Below, piece by piece: positions 36,801 through 46,025 of a DNA stretch of 64,000 bases. How positions within the stretch are numbered: the first letter of the stretch is position 1; each line of letters starts with the position of its first letter. Source of the DNA: Rossellomorea aquimaris (lineage in GTDB: Bacteria > Bacillota > Bacilli > Bacillales > Bacillaceae_B). Under the pieces are notes generated by a model. That model did not search any database. It saw nothing but the letters and a program-made list of their open reading frames with translations, and had not been told where the DNA came from. The translations under genes and the position numbers were made by a program. The DNA lies in NCBI RefSeq assembly GCF_020172085.1, contig NZ_JAIVAT010000006.1, positions 50,273 through 114,272 of the forward strand, given 5' to 3'.

Positions 36801-37526
36801 CTATATAGACCCTTTGATTTCTTCAAGCGGCTGTGCATTTCCGTATACAGGTCTTGCATGATCGACAGGGGATGCCCATTTCACTGCATTGACGATGACC
36901 TTTTGAACATTTTCATTATAATAAGTCGGGTACGTTTCATGTCCAGGACGGAAGTAGAATACTTTTCCGTTTCCACGCTGATACGTACACCCGCTTCTGA
37001 ACACCTCTCCCCCTTCAAACCAGCTCACCATTACAAGCTGATCAGGAGCAGGGATATCAAAATGCTCGCCATACATTTCTTCTTTTTCAAGCTCGAAATA
37101 CTCCCCTAAACCAGCAGTGATCGGATGACTCGGATCCACGATCCAGATGCGCTCCTTCTCATCGGCTTCACGCCACTTCAAATCACAGGATGTGCCCATC
37201 AATGTTTTGAAGATTTTCGAGAAATGACCTGAATGAAGGACAATCAACCCCATTCCGTCAAGCACACGCTGCTTCACCCGTTCAACGACTTCATCCTTTA
37301 CTTCATCATGGGCGATATGACCCCACCATACCAATACATCCGTGCTCTCCAGTACTTCTTCTGTCAGGCCATGATCTCCCTCATCCAGTGTAGCGGTCTT
37401 CACATTGTAAGACGCTTCTCCAAGGAAAGATGCAATGGCACCATGAATTCCTTCAGGATACACTTCCCTAACCTTCGGATTCTTCTGTTCATGTCGATTT
37501 TCATTCCATACCGTAACGTTAATCAT
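36801..37526 (-). CDS. ThuA-like (trehalose utilisation) protein
   Basis: 241 aa with a glutamine-amidotransferase-like fold: [10 protein letters not shown] at the start, [52 protein letters not shown]. ThuA-like proteins occur in sugar operons next to Gfo/Idh/MocA enzymes. Start at the ATG after GGAGGTTTTACC; the longer frame runs into the response regulator gene. Confidence 0.82.
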   Translation of the reverse strand: MINVTVWNENRHEQKNPKVREVYPEGIHGAIASFLGEASYNVKTATLDEGDHGLTEEVLESTDVLVWWGHIAHDEVKDEVVERVKQRVLDGMGLIVLHSGHFSKIFKTLMGTSCDLKWREADEKERIWIVDPSHPITAGLGEYFELEKEEMYGEHFDIPAPDQLVMVSWFEGGEVFRSGCTYQRGNGKVFYFRPGHETYPTYYNENVQKVIVNAVKWASPVDHARPVYGNAQPLEEIKGSI

Positions 37527-37542
37527 GGTAAAACCTCCGAGT

Positions 37543-39111
37543 TTATATTTGGGCATGCCGGTATTCATTTGGCGTGACTCCAGCGTGTTTCTTAAATACT
37601 TTACTGAAATACTTCTCATTCCCATAACCTACACCGTAAGCCACTTCATATATTTTCAAATAAGGGTTTTCAAGGAGCTTCTTTGCCTTTTCCATCCGGA
37701 TATTCGTGATGTAGTCGGTGATGGTTGCTCCATAATCCTGTTTAAACTTACGGGAAATGTATTCCCTGCTCAAGTAGAACCTGTCAGCGATGTCTTGAAG
37801 ATTAATATCTTCCTGATAATGCTGCTGCAGATATTCAGCAATATGCTGCATATTATTTTTTTCCTTCTGATATTTTGCCTGTGTGAGCGTCTGAATCAGA
37901 TCGATGAATTCTTTGGACTTTTCATCTTTATATTTCCTGTAAGAAAATGAACCGTCTTCATTCCAATAGTCACTGCCGAGGTAGAATGGTTCTTTGCGCC
38001 TGGTTTCGTATTCTTCCAGCCAATTATTCCGTAGTTGTTTAAATTGATCATCCCACACTTGAAGCTGTTCGATTGAGAGCGTGTGTTTCCTTTCAAGGAG
38101 AGAGAAGATCTCATTCAATTGCGATTGAACGTGTTCCTCGCTCCCAGATCGAATCGCCCATTTCAACTCATTGGAGTGATCCAATAAATGGAGAAGGGGA
38201 CCTTGCTTCACATCTTTATGGGTTACAATCTTCTTTTGCTCTATCAAGGTGCTCTTCGAATACACTTCCAGTGCAGATTGGTAGGCTGCATTCACCTTCT
38301 TCGACTTTTCACCGAGGGCGATGACAGCCAGTACCTTACTATATTGATAGATTAACGAGTAGATTTCTTCCAGCAAATACGTCACATGTTTATCATTCCA
38401 GAAGAGAACGACAAGCTCCTCTTCTTTGTTGCTATTACGGAAGCACACCCCATCATTCTGCTTCCGCAGGAGCTCATTGCAAATATTGATGAGGGTGAAG
38501 AAGGCAAGGTCACGATCCCCTTGAAACGACTTCATCACAATCGGCTTGATAGGCAGCAGAGCCACTGTCTTCTGCAGATTTGGCAATGAAACGCCAAACT
38601 CTTTTTCTACCTTTTCCACCATCTCGTCCGTCATGCTTTCATTCGCACATAAACTGGAAAAAATCCGATCCCAGTAAATGGGCTTCACCTCATTCATGAC
38701 ACGATTCTCTTCGACTTGGGATTTTCTTGAACGCGCCTGCTCATTCCATTCCATCACTGCTTTATCAAGGGTTTCATTCAGTACATCCGGCTCGATCGGC
38801 TTCAGGATGTAATCAAAGCTCTTGTATTGAATCGCATTTCTCATATATTCAAAGTCATCATATCCGCTTACAACGATGGTTTTACTTGTAAGATCAGAAG
38901 CATGCAGCCATTTTAACAGGGTGATTCCATCCCGCTTCGGCATCCTCATGTCCGTAAAAATGATTTCCGGCCTGTGCTTTGTGATCAATTCGATGGCTTC
39001 GTCTCCGTCTTCTGCCTCCATGATGGTGGTGATGCCATGCTTATCCCACTCCGCTAATAAAAGTAATCCTTCGCGTACATGCTTTTCGTCGTCAATGATG
39101 ATGGCTTTCAT
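37543..39111 (-). CDS. AraC-type response regulator (YesN-like)
   Basis: 522 aa. Receiver domain at 1-120 ([13 protein letters not shown], phospho-Asp in [13 protein letters not shown], Lys in DYILKPIEP); long middle region; C-terminal double HTH ([48 protein letters not shown]). Partner of the kinase whose 3' end it overlaps by 20 bp. YesMN-type systems sense extracellular sugars and activate the linked ABC importer. Start ATG with GGAAGGTG six bases before. Confidence 0.9.
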   Translation of the reverse strand: MKAIIIDDEKHVREGLLLLAEWDKHGITTIMEAEDGDEAIELITKHRPEIIFTDMRMPKRDGITLLKWLHASDLTSKTIVVSGYDDFEYMRNAIQYKSFDYILKPIEPDVLNETLDKAVMEWNEQARSRKSQVEENRVMNEVKPIYWDRIFSSLCANESMTDEMVEKVEKEFGVSLPNLQKTVALLPIKPIVMKSFQGDRDLAFFTLINICNELLRKQNDGVCFRNSNKEEELVVLFWNDKHVTYLLEEIYSLIYQYSKVLAVIALGEKSKKVNAAYQSALEVYSKSTLIEQKKIVTHKDVKQGPLLHLLDHSNELKWAIRSGSEEHVQSQLNEIFSLLERKHTLSIEQLQVWDDQFKQLRNNWLEEYETRRKEPFYLGSDYWNEDGSFSYRKYKDEKSKEFIDLIQTLTQAKYQKEKNNMQHIAEYLQQHYQEDINLQDIADRFYLSREYISRKFKQDYGATITDYITNIRMEKAKKLLENPYLKIYEVAYGVGYGNEKYFSKVFKKHAGVTPNEYRHAQI

Positions 39112-40903
39112 TTGCTTCACCTTCCATTCGTATTGGCAGCCTCATGGTGACCATAAAGCCCCCCTCTTCATGGTTATTAAAGAGCAGGGTTGCCTGATGG
39201 TCAAAGTACAGCTTTAACCTCACATACACATTCTTCAGGCCTATATTGGTTTCTTCGCCGGTATTATTCCAAGCATTCGCTTTGAAATGTTCCTCGATCT
39301 CCCGGAGCCTGTTTTCCGTCACGCCCACTCCATTGTCACGGACGACTACCACCAGTTCTTCCCCTTCCTGATAGCACGTTAGATCGATTCGACCGATTCC
39401 ATCGCGGATATCAAACCCGTGCTTAAAGTAATTCTCGATAAGGGGTTGAAGGATCATCTTCGGCACCAGCACTTCCTTCACTTCCTCTTCGACGTCTACG
39501 CGGTATTCCAGGTTTTCGCCAAACCTCTCTTTCTGCAAAAGCAGATAGGCGTTTGTATAATTGATCTCCTTACTCAGAGGAACTACATCCTCCTCCATAT
39601 TCATCCCATATCTCATGATCTTGGATAAGTGAGTAATCAAGGAATAAATTTGTGGAACCTTGTTCTTTAACGCAATCGTTCCGATCGACTGTAGGGCATT
39701 ATAAAGAAAATGAGGGTTGATCTGCGATTGCAGGACCTTTAATTGATTGGTTTTGTTTTCGAGTTCGAGCTTATACTCGCGGTTGATCAGATGGTTGATC
39801 CGTTCGATCATCTGCTGAAACCGATTGCCCAAAATCCCGATTTCATCAAATCCGAAAGATTCAGCCTCTACCTTCATATTCCCTTTTTCCACCTCCTGAA
39901 TATTCGCAAGGAGGATCCGGATCGGAGAGGTGATCTTAAATGAAACAAACAGAGTCGCAAGCACCACAAGGGTCAACCCAAGGACACCAAACAAAATATT
40001 GATCTTCGCGACACTAAACGCACTTTCATAAAGGTTTGCATAGGATACCCGTTTCACGAGTAACCAGCCGCCGGCTGAAGCAGGCAATTGATCGTACATC
40101 ATCACCCCGCTGAACGAATCTTCCTCCCACTCAAGCGTTCCTGAAACATCTTTCGAATCAAGGATCTTCTTAATCCACTTCTGGTTGTTTCCATCATCCG
40201 ATACGTCACGGTCAGAGCTGTAAATCATTTCCCCTTCTGAAGAAAGAAGATAAAATTCCTCTGATTCAGGATTGTACAGATTCCGGCTCAAATCGATGAT
40301 TTTATCAGGTGCAATGTCCAGAGAAATATAAGCAAGCACTTCATCTCCCGGAACGTTTCGGAACGCGCGGTGAATCGTGATGATTTCCTTGGAACGGTTG
40401 ATGTTTTCCTCTTCCTGGCTGTATGCTGGTTCAATGTACATATTATAGGGGCTGCGCTCTGCTCTTCTGAAGTATTCCCACTGTGAATCTTTTATTCTAT
40501 TGGAAAATACAACGGTGGAACGCTTGGTTGCCGAAATGACCCGGTCACCGTCAGCAAAAGAAATACGCACCCCGTTGATCGTATCCCCTGTGTAGAGAAT
40601 CGTTTGCACAATATTCTTCACGATTCCGATTGTTAAGTAATTATTCTCTTTACTTGGCGATCTCATGAAATTAATGAAATCTGGATTATTATAGAGGGAC
40701 AGGGATAACCCATTGAGTTCGTTGATATAGCTCTCAAGATTCACCTTTCCCTGATAGAGCAGATTACTGCTCTCCTTCACTACCTGCTCCTCTATCGAAT
40801 CCTTCGTATACAAATATGTAATAATGATCGAACTGCCAAACGGCACAATCGTCGTAATCATCAACAGCACAATCAGCTTATTCCGAATGCTTGTCTTTAA
40901 CAT
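39092..40903 (-). CDS. YesM-like sensor histidine kinase
   Basis: 603 aa. TM helix at 10-30, an extracellular Cache-like domain (about 35-290), a second TM (INILFGVLGLTLVVLATLFV), HAMP, then the His_kinase domain with LQSQINPHFLYNALQSIG (phospho-His) and VRDNGVGVTENRL. Upstream partner of the AraC-type regulator. Its RBS (GGGAGG) is part of a copy of the GGGACGGACC repeat that ends at the ATG. Confidence 0.9.
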   Translation of the reverse strand: MLKTSIRNKLIVLLMITTIVPFGSSIIITYLYTKDSIEEQVVKESSNLLYQGKVNLESYINELNGLSLSLYNNPDFINFMRSPSKENNYLTIGIVKNIVQTILYTGDTINGVRISFADGDRVISATKRSTVVFSNRIKDSQWEYFRRAERSPYNMYIEPAYSQEEENINRSKEIITIHRAFRNVPGDEVLAYISLDIAPDKIIDLSRNLYNPESEEFYLLSSEGEMIYSSDRDVSDDGNNQKWIKKILDSKDVSGTLEWEEDSFSGVMMYDQLPASAGGWLLVKRVSYANLYESAFSVAKINILFGVLGLTLVVLATLFVSFKITSPIRILLANIQEVEKGNMKVEAESFGFDEIGILGNRFQQMIERINHLINREYKLELENKTNQLKVLQSQINPHFLYNALQSIGTIALKNKVPQIYSLITHLSKIMRYGMNMEEDVVPLSKEINYTNAYLLLQKERFGENLEYRVDVEEEVKEVLVPKMILQPLIENYFKHGFDIRDGIGRIDLTCYQEGEELVVVVRDNGVGVTENRLREIEEHFKANAWNNTGEETNIGLKNVYVRLKLYFDHQATLLFNNHEEGGFMVTMRLPIRMEGEANESHHH

Positions 40904-40904
40904 G

Positions 40905-40918
40905 AGGGACGGACCTCC
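40905..40918. repeat. GGGACGGACC repeat forming the RBS of the kinase gene
   Basis: GAGGGACGGACCTCCC on the plus strand; on the mRNA strand GGGAGG is the Shine-Dalgarno and can pair with the following UCCCUC next to the start codon. Confidence 0.6.
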
Positions 40919-41002
40919 CAGGTCTCACTTATACACTAGTATAAAGTGTTATTCCCTGCTCTTGGAAGTGTTTTTCGAAATATTCCTACTAAACTTATAA
41001 AA

Positions 41003-41035
41003 TAGAAAGCATGCCTTCGATAGACATGCTTTCTA
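41003..41035 (-). terminator. weak terminator after the binding-protein gene
   Basis: TAGAAAGCATG pairs with CATGCTTTCTA; only a short TATTTTAT follows, so some read-through into the kinase gene is likely. Confidence 0.5.
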
Positions 41036-41044
41036 CTATTCTGT

Positions 41045-42322
41045 TTACTTCAAGTTATCCCATGTTTGTTGGAATCTCTCAAGTACAGTATCATAATCGA
41101 TTTTTCCAGCTGCATATTCCTGGATCGTTGCAGCGAATTCTTTGTTTGCTCCATCCGGCCATTTGAACCAAGTCCAAGGAATTGTTTTCTCGTCCTTAGA
41201 GTAATCAAGAATGGATTGACCTAAGTCACCAAGACCATTTGGCTCGATATTATCAAATGCAGGGATGAACGCAAATTCTTCTGTGATATAACGCTTACCA
41301 GTTTCAGAAGATACCATCCACTCCAAGAATGTTTTCGCTTCTTCAAGGTGTTCTGAGTTCTTGTTCAGTACCCAGTTATTCGGTACACCGACAGGAAGGC
41401 GGTCGGCATTCTCGTCATTACTGATTGGGATAGGAAGGAAGCCCATATTGATATCAGGGTTAATTTCCGTGATCATGTTCTCCGTCCAGTTCCCTTGTTG
41501 AAGCATAGCAGTTTCACCAGAAGCAAATAGTGTTACCTGCGTATTGTAATCAGTTGTTAATGGATTATCGTTTGCATATTTAAGCTCTGTGTCCAGTACT
41601 TCTTTGAACTGTTTGAACTTTTCGTTTCCTACAATCTTCTCAGACCCATCATACAGTCCTGCAATGAACTTATCCGGATCTTCCTGCTGGGCAAATGGAA
41701 TGTTCAGTAAATGCTGCCCGATTACCCACCACTCGCCGTAACCAGCTGAGAATGGAGTGATTTTCTTTGCTTCAAGCTTTTTCGCTGCGTCTTTCAATTC
41801 ATCGATCGTCGCAGGAGGCTCAGTGATGCCTGCTTTTTCGAATAAGTCTTTGTTATACACAAAACCATATCCTTCTAAGTTAACCGGCATACCATACAGC
41901 TTGCCGTCTTCATCCGTCATCGGCACTTTACCGATTGGAAGAACATGCTCAACCCATGGCTCATCAGAAAGATCGGCAAGCTTCTCTTTCCAAAGCTCTA
42001 ACTCTTTAAATCCACCATTGTTGAAAATATCCGGCTCTTCGCCAGATGCAAATTTCGCTTTAAGAGCTGCACCGTAATCGGCACCTCCCCCAACTGTTTC
42101 AAGCTTGATCTTGATGTTCGGATGCTCTGCTTCAAATTCCTTGATCATTTCTTGAAGTTGGTCGGCAATTTCAACCTTGAACTGGAAGAAGTTCAGTGTC
42201 ACAACATCATCTCCAGAACCTGAATCTCCGCCTGAACTGCTTGTTTTGTCTTTAGAAGAACAACCTGCAATAATTCCAAATACTAAAACCAAAGACATAC
42301 AAAGTAATAAAATACGCTTCAT
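41045..42322 (-). CDS. sugar ABC transporter substrate-binding lipoprotein
   Basis: 425 aa. Lipoprotein signal with lipobox FGIIAGC (Cys 21), Ser/Gly linker, then the family 1 extracellular solute-binding fold (NFFQFKVEIADQLQEMIKEFEAEHPNIKIKLE; YNTQVTLFASGETAMLQQGNW). Captures a sugar or oligosaccharide outside the membrane. It lies after the two permease genes rather than before them, which is less common. No ATPase gene is present; a shared MsmX-type ATPase is likely. Confidence 0.9.
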   Translation of the reverse strand: MKRILLLCMSLVLVFGIIAGCSSKDKTSSSGGDSGSGDDVVTLNFFQFKVEIADQLQEMIKEFEAEHPNIKIKLETVGGGADYGAALKAKFASGEEPDIFNNGGFKELELWKEKLADLSDEPWVEHVLPIGKVPMTDEDGKLYGMPVNLEGYGFVYNKDLFEKAGITEPPATIDELKDAAKKLEAKKITPFSAGYGEWWVIGQHLLNIPFAQQEDPDKFIAGLYDGSEKIVGNEKFKQFKEVLDTELKYANDNPLTTDYNTQVTLFASGETAMLQQGNWTENMITEINPDINMGFLPIPISNDENADRLPVGVPNNWVLNKNSEHLEEAKTFLEWMVSSETGKRYITEEFAFIPAFDNIEPNGLGDLGQSILDYSKDEKTIPWTWFKWPDGANKEFAATIQEYAAGKIDYDTVLERFQQTWDNLK

Positions 42323-42341
42323 AAATGGATTGACCTCCCTG

Positions 42342-42359
42342 ATATAAAATATTTTATAT
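42342..42359. promoter_or_regulatory. AT palindrome in the permease/binding-protein gap
   Basis: ATATAAAAT followed directly by its complement ATTTTATAT: a perfect 18-bp palindrome 20 bp upstream of the binding-protein start. Possibly an operator or an mRNA stability/processing site. Confidence 0.4.
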
Positions 42360-42404
42360 AAATTTCTGTATCAATGATAGACCATCTCGACAGAAACTTT
42401 ATAT

Positions 42405-43232
42405 CTACTTGATCGAACCTGACGCAATTCCTTTGATAATATGCTTCTGTAAAAACAGGAAGAAAATGATGATAGGCGTAATCCCGAGAACCAGTGCCGC
42501 AAGACCCATATCCCATTGCTTCGTATACTGAGCAAAGAACGAACTTGCTGCCAGAGGAATCGTACGCAGCTCCGCATCCTGTAACACAAGGAGTGGTAGC
42601 AGGTAGTCATTCCAAATCCACAATGTGTTCAGAATAATCACTGTAACCGTGATCGGCTTCAGTAAAGGGAACACAATTCTCCAAAACACGCCAAACTGAC
42701 TACAGCCATCGATCATCGCTGACTCCTCGATTTCAATCGGTACCGTCTTTACAAATCCATGGTACAAGAATAAGGAAAGCGGAACACCGAATCCGAAGTA
42801 CATAATGATGAGGCCTGGAATGCTATTTGTAAGTCCAAGTGTTCCCCCAACTTTCATTAAAGGAATCATCACCGTTTGGAACGGGATTACCATGGCGGAC
42901 ACAAAGACTACGAATAAGATTTTACTGAACTTCCCTGGGGTACGAACCATTTTCCACGCTGCCATTGAACTGATGATCACCAATCCAAGGTTACTGAAAA
43001 CCGTGATGACAAGGGAGTTCCAGAATGCCCGTGGGAAATTGATGACTTCCCACACTTTTGCATAGTTAGAAAACACAAATTCCTTCGGCCACGCCGCCGC
43101 ATCGATCAGGATCGCTGCAAACGGTTTTACCGAGTTGATCAATACGAAGTAAAAAGGGATAAGGAAAATGAGCCCGATCACAATCCCGATGATCTCTAAT
43201 ACAAACGTTCTCTTCGTATAGCGATTGCCCAT
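42405..43232 (-). CDS. sugar ABC permease (MalG/AraQ type)
   Basis: 275 aa with six TM helices and the EAA loop PIEIEESAMIDGCSQFGVFWRIVFPLLKP. Pairs with the upstream permease to form the membrane channel. Its ATG overlaps the stop of the upstream gene (TAATG). Confidence 0.9.
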   Translation of the reverse strand: MGNRYTKRTFVLEIIGIVIGLIFLIPFYFVLINSVKPFAAILIDAAAWPKEFVFSNYAKVWEVINFPRAFWNSLVITVFSNLGLVIISSMAAWKMVRTPGKFSKILFVVFVSAMVIPFQTVMIPLMKVGGTLGLTNSIPGLIIMYFGFGVPLSLFLYHGFVKTVPIEIEESAMIDGCSQFGVFWRIVFPLLKPITVTVIILNTLWIWNDYLLPLLVLQDAELRTIPLAASSFFAQYTKQWDMGLAALVLGITPIIIFFLFLQKHIIKGIASGSIK

Positions 43233-44173
43233 TATGCCTCAACCTCCTTCTTCTTCGTCACCATCACTTGTATCGTCGTAAACACTGCCACTACCACAAA
43301 GAATAGAATTGATTTCGCCGTTCCAAGTCCGTAGCGGTTATTCTGGAATGCTTCCTGATAGATATTGATCGCTACCGATTGTGTAGAATTGAATGGCCCG
43401 CCTCCTGTCAGCGAGATGTTCAAATCGAATATCTTAAAGGCCATTGAGATCGTAAGGAAGAAACAAATCGTGAATGCCGGTAAGATCAATGGAATGATGA
43501 TCTTAGTCAAGAGCGTCCAGTTCGATGCCCCATCCATCTTCGCTGCTTCCAGAAGTGAATTATCCACCCCTTGTAACGCTGCCACGTAGATGACCATCAT
43601 GTACCCTGAGATCTGCCATGCAAATACGATGACGATCCCCCAAAACGCCGTCTTCTCATCACCAAGCCACGGCATTTTAAAGAATCCGATATCCGTCATA
43701 TTGCCAAGTGATGCAAATCCTTTAACAAAGATGAACTGCCAGATGAACCCGAGTAGCAATCCGCCGATGACGTTCGGGATAAAAAATACTGTCCTGAGAA
43801 TATTACGAGTCTTCAATGCTGCATTCAGTAGCAGAGCGAAACTGAATCCTATCAAGTTACTAATAATCACAGCCGCAAACATAAACTTTGTCGTGAACAT
43901 GAACGAATTAAAAAACGTCTTATCATCCGTAAAAATCTTTTTGTAGTTATCGAATCCAACCCACTCGACTACCGAGCTGACACCATTCCATGAGGTGAAT
44001 GAATAATACACCCCCATCAAAAACGGAAGAATTTGAATCACTAAGAAAAATAAAAGTGCCGGTCCAACAAAGGCAGCGTACGTCAGTAAGCTCTTATACT
44101 TAAACTTCTTCTTCGTCACTGCCTTCATTTGTACGTCTGGGCTTACTGGTCCAGTCTGAATCTTTGGTTCCAC
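43232..44173 (-). CDS. sugar ABC permease (MalF/UgpA type)
   Basis: About 313 aa with six TM helices and the EAA motif SLLEAAKMDGASNWTLLTKIIIPLILP. First gene of the importer. I place the start at GTG 44173 (VEPKIQTG), eight bases after AGGGTGG; the longer frame would start inside the promoter/cre region. Confidence 0.87.
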   Translation of the reverse strand: MEPKIQTGPVSPDVQMKAVTKKKFKYKSLLTYAAFVGPALLFFLVIQILPFLMGVYYSFTSWNGVSSVVEWVGFDNYKKIFTDDKTFFNSFMFTTKFMFAAVIISNLIGFSFALLLNAALKTRNILRTVFFIPNVIGGLLLGFIWQFIFVKGFASLGNMTDIGFFKMPWLGDEKTAFWGIVIVFAWQISGYMMVIYVAALQGVDNSLLEAAKMDGASNWTLLTKIIIPLILPAFTICFFLTISMAFKIFDLNISLTGGGPFNSTQSVAINIYQEAFQNNRYGLGTAKSILFFVVVAVFTTIQVMVTKKKEVEA

Positions 44174-44217
44174 CCGTATCACCACCCTAACTGCGTAATC
44201 GCTTTCTTTCATTATAA

Positions 44218-44232
44218 TGGTAGCGCTTTCTT
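44218..44232 (-). promoter_or_regulatory. cre-like CcpA site at the ABC operon promoter
   Basis: On the minus strand AAGAAAGCGCTACCA matches the cre consensus WTGNAANCGNWNNCW with one mismatch. It lies just upstream of the -10-like TATAAT (44213-44218), where CcpA would repress. Confidence 0.6.
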
Positions 44233-44239
44233 ATAAAGG

Positions 44240-44571
44240 GGAACTCAATTGACGAAGAAGGTGCAAAATTTTGACTAGATGGGTATTGGGTTGTTGGTGG
44301 TGTGGGGAAATGAGAAGGTGAGGTTTCTTTCGATTCGTCCGGTTCGGGTCGGAGCATGTTGTAAGTAATGCGGTTTTGAAAATAAAATGCTGGAATTGAA
44401 AATAAAAGTGGAGTTTTTGAAAATAAAATCTTGGAATTGAAAATAAATGATCTAGTTTTGAAAATATACTGGTCTGAATCGAATGTCAGCGTGGTGAAAT
44501 CAACCTGCTTCAGATCAAAAAGATTGAATTTTGCTAAAATGAATCAATTTTTCATTATAAAACAATAAAAA
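44240..44571. other. gene-free stretch holding a tandem array
   Basis: About 330 bp between the ABC operon and the tRNA-Gly terminator. No ORF with an RBS. It contains the five-unit TTGAAAATA array at 44376-44470. Confidence 0.6.
44376..44470. repeat. five-unit tandem array of TTGAAAATA, 20-21 bp period
   Basis: TTGAAAATA at 44376, 44396, 44417, 44437 and 44458 (spacings 20, 21, 20, 21), mostly followed by AAA(T/G). The DNA between differs. Same geometry as the TTGCGTC array at 18819 with a different motif. Confidence 0.85.
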
Positions 44572-44596
44572 AGACTTTCTCATAGTGAGAAAGTCT
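44572..44596 (-). terminator. terminator of the tRNA operon
   Basis: AGACTTTCTC pairs with GAGAAAGTCT; on the minus strand TTTTTTATTG follows. It is the original end of the rRNA-tRNA transcript. Confidence 0.85.
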
Positions 44597-44609
44597 GTCA
44601 TATGTAAGT

Positions 44610-44683
44610 TGGAGCGGGTGAAGGGAATCGAACCCTCATCATCAGCTTGGAAGGCTGAGGTTTTACCACTAAACTACACCCGC
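44610..44683 (-). tRNA. tRNA-Gly(TCC)
   Basis: Cloverleaf with acceptor GCGGGTG/CACCCGC, anticodon loop CTTCCAA, T-loop GGTTCGATTCC and encoded CCA. Now cut off by the 17-kb insertion from the tRNA array to which it belonged. Confidence 0.95.
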
Positions 44684-44690
44684 GATGTGG

Positions 44691-44743
44691 TACCGGTGGC
44701 CGGGATCGAACCGGCACTCCAGAGGAACACGATTTTGAGTCGT
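44691..44743. repeat. attL: displaced 3' part of tRNA-Leu(CAA)
   Basis: 53 bp identical to 61691-61743 and containing the anticodon loop to the 3' end of tRNA-Leu. It marks the left end of the integrated element; the bases beyond differ on both sides. Confidence 0.92.
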
Positions 44744-44947
44744 TTATTTCAACAACTTCGTTATTCCATCGCAGTCTCTGCGTTGAGTCAATCGTTGAGT
44801 AATACGTTCGTACGACTCAGTAACGAGGACATTTATTATATTAGCAGAATGTTTTTCCGAACGCAATAGTTTACAGGAAATTTTATCGAAATTAATTAAA
44901 GGATGTACCGGAGTAGCGTCGAATTATCTAACGAAGGAGGTGGAAAA

Positions 44948-45142
44948 ATGAGGAAAATGGCGATGTTACTAGTGCCTGGCAACGGAGAAGATCCCGCCAT
45001 TAGTGTAATGGTTAAACCCGACGGCCTAACCGAATATGAGGCGGAATCAAACTTCGACGTGATTATTCACGACAAGGATCCGGTGATTGCTGCGTTTACT
45101 GCGTATGTATATTCAAAAGAGAAAAAGCCCGCCGATGACTGA
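44948..45142 (+). CDS. 64-aa unknown protein at the left end of the element
   Basis: Starts MRKMAMLLVPGNGEDPAISV, mixed alpha/beta character, no known motif. Strong RBS GAAGGAGGTGGAAAA. Reads toward the element interior and is convergent with the toxin-antitoxin genes, sharing a terminator. Function unknown. Confidence 0.65.
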   Translation: MRKMAMLLVPGNGEDPAISVMVKPDGLTEYEAESNFDVIIHDKDPVIAAFTAYVYSKEKKPADD

Positions 45143-45155
45143 TCGGTAGGCTTTT
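45123..45155. terminator. bidirectional terminator
   Basis: AAAAGCC and CCGAT pair with ATCGG and GGCTTTT; between convergent genes. Confidence 0.8.
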
Positions 45156-45160
45156 AGTCA

Positions 45161-45616
45161 CTATATGCTTATTCTTTGTTGGGTGTATAAATTATAAAAC
45201 TGTTGAGGGTTGTAGAAATTAATGTTACTGATTAGATTCTTTTCATTTTGATCAGTTATGTAGTTCTTGATTGTGAATATGGAACGGTCACTCGAGATTA
45301 CATTTTTACAATTCGGAGTGTCAATTGCACATTCAAAAAACATATTATCATCTGGATCGTAACAAGAAGTGAATGTTGTTGTGGTAGAAATTCTGTGGGT
45401 GTGGTAAATAAATTGAGCAATATTTCTTACATAAGGGGCGGGATTGTGGTTATTGTTTACTGCGACTACTACGGTGGCTACTGCAAGCTCTTTTGCCATT
45501 TCTTCCGACATAGCAAGCTTAAAAGTTCCATCCGCAATTCTATCTACAATAAACTTCGGTTCAGGATAGTTGCTGAAGAATCCTTTAATAATGGTACTCG
45601 TATCAACAACTATCAT
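45161..45616 (-). CDS. PIN-domain protein, probable toxin
   Basis: 151 aa. PIN-like acidic residues: MIVVDTSTIIKGF (Asp 5), DPDDNMFFECAI (central Asp/Glu) and VISSDRSIF (C-terminal Asp). PIN toxins are RNases. The start overlaps the stop of the upstream 72-aa gene (ATGA), the usual antitoxin-toxin arrangement. Confidence 0.75.
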   Translation of the reverse strand: MIVVDTSTIIKGFFSNYPEPKFIVDRIADGTFKLAMSEEMAKELAVATVVVAVNNNHNPAPYVRNIAQFIYHTHRISTTTTFTSCYDPDDNMFFECAIDTPNCKNVISSDRSIFTIKNYITDQNEKNLISNINFYNPQQFYNLYTQQRISI

Positions 45617-45831
45617 AAGTCTTTAATTACAAACCTCGTTAATTTAATAATTTCTTCAATACTTTCTTCTGTAAACGCGTTAGGGTTATCTTTTTTAGCA
45701 TCAAGCCCAAGATTCCTAAGTTCATTTACTGAAGAAGCTAAGCTATTATAGCTTTCATGTTTATATAGCTCTTTAATTTTTTCAGCTACTGCCATATCTC
45801 GCTCCTCCTTAAACTGATAAACTTTTCCCAT
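45613..45831 (-). CDS. 72-aa probable antitoxin
   Basis: Small, charged protein (MGKVYQFKEERDMAVAEKIKELY...) directly upstream of and overlapping the PIN gene. No clear DNA-binding fold is recognisable; the call rests on size, order and coupling. A second in-frame ATG (MAVAEKIKE) also has a good RBS. Confidence 0.6.
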   Translation of the reverse strand: MGKVYQFKEERDMAVAEKIKELYKHESYNSLASSVNELRNLGLDAKKDNPNAFTEESIEEIIKLTRFVIKDL

Positions 45832-45845
45832 ATCCCTTACCTCCT

Positions 45846-45873
45846 ATTATAATTGTTAATATTTACAATTCAA
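45846..45873 (-). promoter_or_regulatory. promoter of the toxin-antitoxin pair
   Basis: On the minus strand TTGAAT, 16-base spacer, TATAAT. The spacer contains ATTGT...ACAAT, which could be an autoregulatory operator. Confidence 0.6.
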
Positions 45874-46025
45874 GTATTAACTTTAAAACATTTTATTATT
45901 CAATTCCCGAATGGTTACACGTAAAAACATATTGGGTTGCTACTAATACTATTATTAAGGCTCATACGTTATTAGAATAGTTAATTTGGCCCCACAGCAT
46001 TTTATAGCTGAAGGGCACGTCATAC

